A stretch of DNA of 64,000 nt. Origin: Ricinus communis (lineage: Eukaryota > Streptophyta > Magnoliopsida > Malpighiales > Euphorbiaceae). How positions within the stretch are numbered: the stretch's first letter is position 1; each line of letters starts with the position of its first letter. Shown piece after piece: positions 62,058-64,000 of this stretch. The DNA is taken from the NCBI RefSeq assembly GCF_019578655.1, contig NC_063259.1, forward strand, positions 28,569,277 through 28,633,276. The letters are read 5' to 3'. The notes below the pieces were generated by a model, which saw only the letters and a list, made by a program, of their open reading frames with translations, made no database searches and was not told the origin of the DNA. The position numbers and the translations under genes are program-made.

Positions 62058-62640
62058 TTAATTGGTGTATGATATAATCTTATACTACTTGTACATAAAT
62101 GTATAAGTTTTTGTAATTGTAAATGTGCCGAGTGCAGGCAATTGATTGATTCAAATGTAAATAAGAGTAAAGCATATTATTGTTTCTTGATGTAATTTCT
62201 ATGTTGTGATTATCTTAACAGGCAAAACCCCCCTTTCGCTCTCTCTAACCCTAGCAGACGATTTGCTCATAGTCAGTTTCAGATTTTCAATCCAGAAAAA
62301 AGATCGGGAGATTCAACCAAACTCTGCTTTGAAAAATGTTTTAGCACATAGTGATAATTGTTTTATTTTATTGTTTTTCTTTTTGGGACGAAAGTGAAAA
62401 TAGTCTTTTATTATTTGTTTCTAAAGAAAAAAGAAGAAAAACAATCCCAAACGACACTACACTGCAGGGATCAAATTGGAAGTGTGCCACCTTCAAACTA
62501 CGATTGCCCTGCAAAACTAAAAGTACACACGCGTCGTACTATAAAGAGTCTTTTAGGGCTTTTCCGGTTTCAATAATAAATATCTGAATTATTAAATTAG
62601 GTCACAAAATTAACCCTGTTCTCCTCTCTCTCACATTCTC
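62058..62640. other. ClpD 3' region and FRL promoter
   Basis: A spacer of under 600 bases. It contains ClpD 3' untranslated sequence to about 62210 and the upstream region of the next gene, including a CT-rich leader (about 62620-62640). No separate gene is seen. Confidence 0.55.
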
Positions 62641-64000
62641 ATGGCAACACCTCCCTTATTCTCCGTTAAACAGGAGCCAGATCACCAATCACCTCTACCA
62701 TTGATACCACTACCACAACCTTACGTCAAAGGCGAACCAGTAGAAGAACTCCCAATCGTCACTATCCAACAACAAGAACCTCAGTTTTTGCAATCAATTG
62801 AAGAACTCAACACCCTCTCTTCTGCTATTAACGAATTTTATCGTCGATTTAGTGAATTACAAAACCACCTCGATTTTATCCACACTTCCATTAAACAACA
62901 TGAAGAACAACAGCAAATTCAGGACGCACCTACACCTACAATAACAACACCAACAATTGTCACTGATAATCAAACAACAATAACAGATGCTAAAAAAGAA
63001 ACTGTTATTAATTCAGCACCACCACCAGCAAAATCATCATCATCATCGGAGCTTATAAGTCTATGTGAAATGATGTGCGGAAGAGGCCTCCGTAAATATC
63101 TCACCTCCAATCTTACAAACATTCCGAAACTTCGCAACGAAGTTCCTACCGCATTAAAATACGCTCCCAAGCCGGCTAAGTTAGTCTTTGATTGTTTTGG
63201 TGGGTTTTATTTGCAGGGGAGTAGGGCCTACACTAAGGATTCTCCTATGGTTCCTGGGAGAAAAGCTAGCATTTTGGTTTTGGAGTTGTTTTTGTTAATT
63301 CTTGATGATGGCATTCAGTTTGATTCTGATTTAAGGCAGGAGGCTCAACAGGCTGCTGCTGCTTGGAGAAAGAGGCTTATAGCTGAGGGTGGTGTTAGTA
63401 AGGCTTGTGAAATTGATGCTAGGGGTTTGCTGCTGTTTGTTGGTTGTTTTGGGATTCCTAAAGTTTTCACTAGTGGGGATATTTGGGATTTGATTCGCTC
63501 GAGTAATTTGCAGCAGATTTCAGATGCGCTAAAAAGATCTCACGTTCTTGTTACTAAAGTTTCAGGTATGTTTCATGCATGTCATTTAAGCACATTGTTG
63601 CCATTGCATTGCTGCATTGCGGAACTTAATGCTATTATAGAATATGGCTACGCTACATGTATAAACTCATTCCTATAATGAGTTATTTAGAATGTTATGA
63701 ATTTTTCAAAATCAATGTATTGTAAAAGCTAGGTTATTATGAGTTTTTAATTTCATGGATTTGTCATTCTCTCTTGTTCGGGATGTACGTCAAATCAATG
63801 GATTTCAACAATATTGGAATAAATACAAAATTGAAACAGTTCTTCCTTCATTAAAATAAAATCCCTCCTTTTAAGCGTTTCCGGTGAACGAAGAATTTTA
63901 CAAAATCTAGGGATTTATCTCCTTTCTTTCTTTCTTTATTTTTTTTCTTTTACCAAAATATGGGCTTTGATAATTTATTGATTTTGGATATCCTGAGCAA
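62641..64000 (+). CDS. FRL4: FRIGIDA-like protein, first exon (continues past right edge)
   Basis: FRIGIDA-like proteins are plant nuclear proteins related to the flowering-time regulator FRIGIDA. Exon 1 runs from the ATG at 62641 to about 63565 (308 codons plus one base), ending in TTTCAG followed by GTATGT; the rest of the window would be intron. The N-terminus is Pro/Gln-rich ('VKQEPDHQSPLPLIPLP'), followed by a predicted helix (about 50-90) and a Thr/Ser-rich linker. The FRIGIDA domain starts at about 138 ('SELISLCEMMCGRGLRKYL') and includes 'FGGFYLQGSRAYTKDSP' and 'SILVLELFLLILDDG'. The frame stays open to 63678, but those extra residues do not look like the family, so the splice is preferred. 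Within the family it resembles the FRL4 group more than FRIGIDA itself (inference). Confidence 0.9.

Noticed and set aside
63566..63678. An extension of the FRIGIDA-like frame to a stop at 63678
   Set aside because: A strong GT donor occurs at 63566 where the family sequence ends; the extra residues do not resemble FRIGIDA-like proteins.
1..64000. CRISPR arrays, operons, phage or bacterial defence systems
   Set aside because: The window is plant nuclear DNA; no regularly spaced repeats or prokaryotic gene clusters are present.

Overview
This 64 kb window is nuclear chromosomal DNA from a flowering plant. Most protein genes are split by short AT-rich GT-AG introns, the intergenic DNA is AT-rich with microsatellites and decayed transposons, and the gene set is plant-specific (RBOH NADPH oxidase, plant calnexin, germin-like protein, DYW-type PPR protein, chloroplast ClpD, FRIGIDA-like protein). 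The sequences look like a core eudicot, probably a rosid such as a member of the Malpighiales. That taxonomic guess is inference; no search was run.

Layout from left to right: the 5' two-thirds of an intronless PPR gene on the minus strand (1-1419), with a tRNA-Asp(GUC) gene just upstream of it (1556-1627); a long gene-poor stretch with an unrecognised exon-like relic (about 3368-5100); calnexin (+, 6071-8760); a decayed, 5'-truncated LINE (about 9590-11545); Tudor-SN nuclease (-, 12600-18513, 16 coding exons); an AT-rich gap; an amidase-signature enzyme (-, 22012-25705, 13 exons) head to head with inositol polyphosphate multikinase IPK2 (+, 27087-28004); an intronless germin-like protein (+, 28913-29569); a 12-exon gene for a 650-residue protein I do not recognise (+, 30034-34699); an RBOH NADPH oxidase (-, 36150-40807, 12 exons); a 5.4 kb gap carrying a probable 1.25 kb non-autonomous DNA transposon; a 12-exon gene fusing an FHA domain to a tyrosyl-DNA-phosphodiesterase-like domain (+, 46247-53044); an intronless DYW-type PPR gene (+, 53603-55750); chloroplast chaperone ClpD (+, 57371-62057, 11 exons); and the first exon of a FRIGIDA-like gene running off the right edge (+, 62641 onward).

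The gene models were assembled by hand from splice signals. In every complete multi-exon model the exon lengths sum to an intact reading frame (542, 988, 645, 650, 913, 1139 and 946 residues). Two introns appear to use GC rather than GT donors.

The genes do not form an operon-like system. From memory, the order calnexin, Tudor-SN, amidase, IPK2, unknown gene, RBOH, FHA protein matches Arabidopsis chromosome 5 around At5g07340 to At5g07400, so the centre of the window is probably a conserved ancestral block. Shared themes are ER protein folding (calnexin), RNA metabolism (Tudor-SN, PPR), signalling (IPK2, RBOH) and chloroplast protein quality control (ClpD). I found no convincing new multi-gene system. 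The most unusual items are the FHA-phosphodiesterase fusion, the uncharacterised 650-residue protein, the germin-like protein lacking one metal-binding histidine, and the two GC-AG introns.
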